Positions 22,301 to 23,538 of a stretch of 23,538 bases of DNA are shown one piece after another. The stretch covers positions 1 to 23,538 of IMG/VR virus record IMGVR_UViG_3300035698_004682; one strand, 5' to 3'. This DNA is from a virus. The position numbers and the translations under genes were made by a program. The notes under the pieces were generated by a model that was not told where the DNA came from, made no database searches, and saw only the letters and a list, made by a program, of their open reading frames with translations. Positions within the stretch are counted from its first letter, which is position 1. Every line of letters begins with the position of its first letter.

Positions 22301-22403
22301 CGTCCGCCGGATGATGCCTTACCAAAATTTAATATACATGCGTTCTATTTTCGACGAAGCTGAAGAGGGAATAAATTCTACCCTTGGCGTTCAAGGTCGA
22401 TGA
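19338..22403 (+). CDS. Internal virion protein, T7 gp16-like, 1021 aa
   Basis: Starts in the previous stop (TAATG) with a strong site (GAGAGGAGGAG). Hydrophobic, Gly/Ala-rich stretches at about 101-127 (AAGGVQGVAAGLAVGM) and 178-196 (NIAGATFIGGVIGGAAGAF) could enter a membrane, with TDPTMLIPIGG between them. This order is familiar from gp16-like proteins. The C-terminal third is conserved too (WLSRSGWRLMGQFRSFAFGS, then ALATALGTMSYIM). It is shorter than T7 gp16 (about 1300 aa), and I do not find an N-terminal lytic transglycosylase motif. In T7 the homologue crosses the inner membrane and pulls DNA in. Followed by a promoter and the fibre gene. Confidence 0.88.
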   Translation: MPVVTVDDETLLGERTNYDREVERDPTFKELSSAYFENENLIANIGQRFARTQHEADPEYDVWQDMAGYEGYADRFVGVESNMEAYDTKRRIDEELENKATMAAGGVQGVAAGLAVGMTDPTMLIPIGGTAYKTYRTGGRILEGAAKTALATGTVQVASEIALQNLQETRTAEESAWNIAGATFIGGVIGGAAGAFSSKAEIKKLAARVEQEDLNLNYVGEMGEVNDVGAAVTPKTTSAQETLKSAAKLEKVMSFQDPVLRTLNSASTVTRRLSEKLVETPLIKNKNTEGIASEISVENKIKSYNLPKYNYYRARDEMFTQYRGTKGTIRTKYADKVLGSARKDGKLTYNEFKVEVAKANRRGDVHEIPEVAAAAKLKRKEILDPLFEKAKRVGLIDEDVANPGTAISYLNRLYDHQMIKNNLPEFRALNAKWLKQKRDIASRDLDAAVLANKLSETTEEIEKLRRRAGRADAEIDDISYQLTDRILGTPSGRLAYDGIDQPSLGGAGKPGARGPAKARVYDIPDEMIEKFLISDDDFLTEAYIHSLASDVELKSTFGSLDPEDVLKEIQDDYSNISAKVTDPKQSLKLKQAQDNDLRDFKAMWERLRGVYGHNGGDDYATTAKSLERTAMNWNYLAMLGGMTLSAFPDIARPVMVNGLRRTVGDGLVSMATDWKGFKAAAGEVLEAGTALDMALHSRARAIAGFDDFVPFSNRVEGVVGNLANDFGVVSLMSPWNASMKQFSGVITQSRLLKAANKLGQGKKISGKEIENLAANFIDEGMAKRIAKQFSEHGDDTGKTLVPNARKWTDRKAQETFRAAIRREVDKTIVTPGQDKPLWLSRSGWRLMGQFRSFAFGSMQRTTLSGLQQRDMAVLNGVALATALGTMSYIMKSKAAGYEPDFDPRNLFAEGIDRSGLTGWMMDANNIAEKVSRGRVGVNAVLGGPVMSRYASRSALEAVFGPTYGQMGNALQITGSAFAGDWKATDTHTVRRMMPYQNLIYMRSIFDEAEEGINSTLGVQGR

Positions 22404-22432
22404 TTGCGTTTTGTATTGTTCTCATGTAATAT
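22404..22432 (+). promoter_or_regulatory. Sigma70-type promoter for the tail fibre gene
   Basis: TTGCGT (22404-22409), 17-bp spacer, TAATAT (22427-22432): good spacing and a near-consensus -10. The octamer TGTTCTCA occurs twice, in the spacer (22417-22424) and overlapping and following the -10 (22432-22439), so the second would lie at the transcription start. The -35 begins just after the stop codon of the upstream gene. Confidence 0.6.
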
Positions 22433-22454
22433 GTTCTCATAAAGGAAAACCACT

Positions 22455-23538
22455 ATGACAATTAGCGCAACAGAAAATAGACTTCAATACACAGGGAACG
22501 CTTCTACCGTAGCTTTCACGTCGCCTGCTCTTCTTGACGTCAGCCACATAGACGTCTTCCTTGACGGCGTTCTGGAAAGCGCAATTAATTATTCTGTGAC
22601 AAACGTGGGCGCAGCCAATGCGACCGTTACGTTCGCTACCGCTCCCGCTAACGCGGTCATCGTGACGTTAGTTCGGAGTGTCCCTTTCACTCAGTCCGCT
22701 GACTATGTGGACAACGATCCGTTCCCCGGTGCAACTCATGAAAAAGCTTTAGACAAATTAACGATGATTTGCCAACAGCTTCAGGACGAAGGCACGCGGT
22801 CTTTAAGGTTCGTTAGCACAGTCGCTACTAACGTAGACGGATCGATCACTGAAAATCCTATAGTTGGCCACGCTCTAATTTGGAAGACGACCACAGGAGA
22901 AGTTGAGAACAGCGATCTACCTATCGGGGACATCGCGACGTCCGCTGCGGCTTCAGCAACAACGGCCTCAGAGCAGGCAGTTCTGTCGACAGCTTCAGCA
23001 GACGCGGCAGCCGTGGCGCTCTCCCAAGTCGAAATATTATACGATAGCTTTGACGACAGATATTTGGGAGCAAAAGCTTCAGCTCCGACGGAAGACAACG
23101 ACGGCGACCCACTGATTGACGGCGCTCTTTATTTTGATACAACGGTTAATTTAATGCAGATTTATGACCTCAGCGGCACATCTTGGTCTTCTGTCACAAC
23201 AACTGTCGTAGACGGGTCTATCTCTACTGCCAAATTAGCTGACGGGGCTGTTACTCAAGTCAAAATAGCTACGAACACAATTACTTACGACAGAATTAAT
23301 GTCGGCATTTTCGCTACTGTAACAGATTTAGTTAACAGTGAACCTTCTCACATTGTTAATGCAGCAAACTTAAGAGATTATATAACGTCATGGGCGTTAT
23401 ATACACCAACATTCACAGGGTTTGGAACGGCAAGCAATATTGTTGCTAGATGGCGCAGGGTTGGTGATACACTTGAGCTTGATTTTAAATTTCAAGTTGG
23501 AACACCCACGGCGGTGGAGGCACAAATGACATTACCTA
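22455..23538 (+). CDS. Tail fibre protein, N-terminal part (cut by window edge)
   Basis: ATG at 22455 follows AAAGGAAAACCACT; 361 codons are visible. Residues about 1-118 form the T7-type tail-fibre attachment domain (FTSPALLDVSHIDVFLDGVL, then VRSVPFTQSADYVDNDPFPG, HEKALDKLTMICQQLQDE), which docks to tail tubular proteins. An Ala/Thr/Ser-rich, probably coiled-coil linker (about 160-190) leads to DSFDDRYLGAKASAPT and GALYFDTTVNLMQIYD, a common fibre shaft segment. From about residue 312 a new domain begins (YTPTFTGFGTASNIVARWRR, VGDTLEL), of a kind seen at phage fibre tips. The receptor-binding end is beyond the window. Confidence 0.95.
   Translation, partial: MTISATENRLQYTGNASTVAFTSPALLDVSHIDVFLDGVLESAINYSVTNVGAANATVTFATAPANAVIVTLVRSVPFTQSADYVDNDPFPGATHEKALDKLTMICQQLQDEGTRSLRFVSTVATNVDGSITENPIVGHALIWKTTTGEVENSDLPIGDIATSAAASATTASEQAVLSTASADAAAVALSQVEILYDSFDDRYLGAKASAPTEDNDGDPLIDGALYFDTTVNLMQIYDLSGTSWSSVTTTVVDGSISTAKLADGAVTQVKIATNTITYDRINVGIFATVTDLVNSEPSHIVNAANLRDYITSWALYTPTFTGFGTASNIVARWRRVGDTLELDFKFQVGTPTAVEAQMTLP

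Noticed and set aside
22417-22439. Alphaproteobacterial SOS box (GTTC-N7-GTTC)
   Set aside because: The two GTTC words are 11 bp apart, not 7; the GAAC/GTTC pairs near 1723 and 10562 also have wrong spacing.

Overview
This window is a contiguous piece of a tailed double-stranded DNA phage with short-tail (podovirus-type) morphogenesis. The evidence is one uninterrupted late module on the + strand: small and large terminase, portal, scaffold, major capsid protein, T7-like tail tubular proteins A and B, three T7-like internal virion (ejection) proteins, and a tail fibre with a T7-type N-terminal domain. Putting terminase in front of portal, and having a Bbp19-like gene next to the scaffold gene, looks more like Bordetella phage BPP-1 than T7, where terminase comes last. 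I see no bacterial housekeeping gene, tRNA, integrase or CRISPR array. The host cannot be named from this DNA.

Left arm (1-3540, all genes on the minus strand). There are two transcription units. Unit 1 starts near 3617 and runs leftward through a 311-aa phage protein of unknown function, an 83-aa protein, a 39-aa membrane protein and a 47-aa basic protein, ending at an intrinsic terminator (1845-1876). Unit 2 starts at a promoter/operator (1585-1633) and encodes two related helix-turn-helix proteins, a 44-aa membrane protein, two small unknown proteins and the start of a protein built from NTG pentapeptide repeats that runs off the left edge. Between the units (1551-1940) lies an AT-rich stretch with repeated elements, which could be a control region or an origin. 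Four of the left-arm genes (complement of 1-130, 565-699, 1941-2084 and 2161-2280) are very short or cut by the edge and easily missed; three of them have good ribosome binding sites and the fourth is translationally coupled.

Middle (3541-4494). A divergent control region is followed by the small terminase gene. Then comes a 317-bp non-coding gap with a G/C-rich hairpin and G-quadruplex-type tract, a possible short transcript with its own promoter and terminator, and a 9-bp tandem repeat.

Right arm (4495-23538). The late genes are tightly packed, often overlapping by 1-4 bases or abutting. Gaps with regulatory structure are found only before the scaffold, capsid, decoration-like, small 67-aa and tail fibre genes. 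The tail fibre gene is cut by the right edge.

The strongest unexplained signals are: (i) an octamer TGTTCT(C/T)A, found ten times in the short intergenic gaps, nearly always reading toward the next gene and often directly after a -10-like hexamer; (ii) two long structured RNA leaders bracketing the scaffold gene; (iii) an 85-bp intergenic cassette duplicated in the left arm; and (iv) a recurring hairpin loop TTAACG shared by terminators and that cassette. Together they suggest a phage-specific transcription and RNA-control scheme, but that is inference from sequence pattern only.
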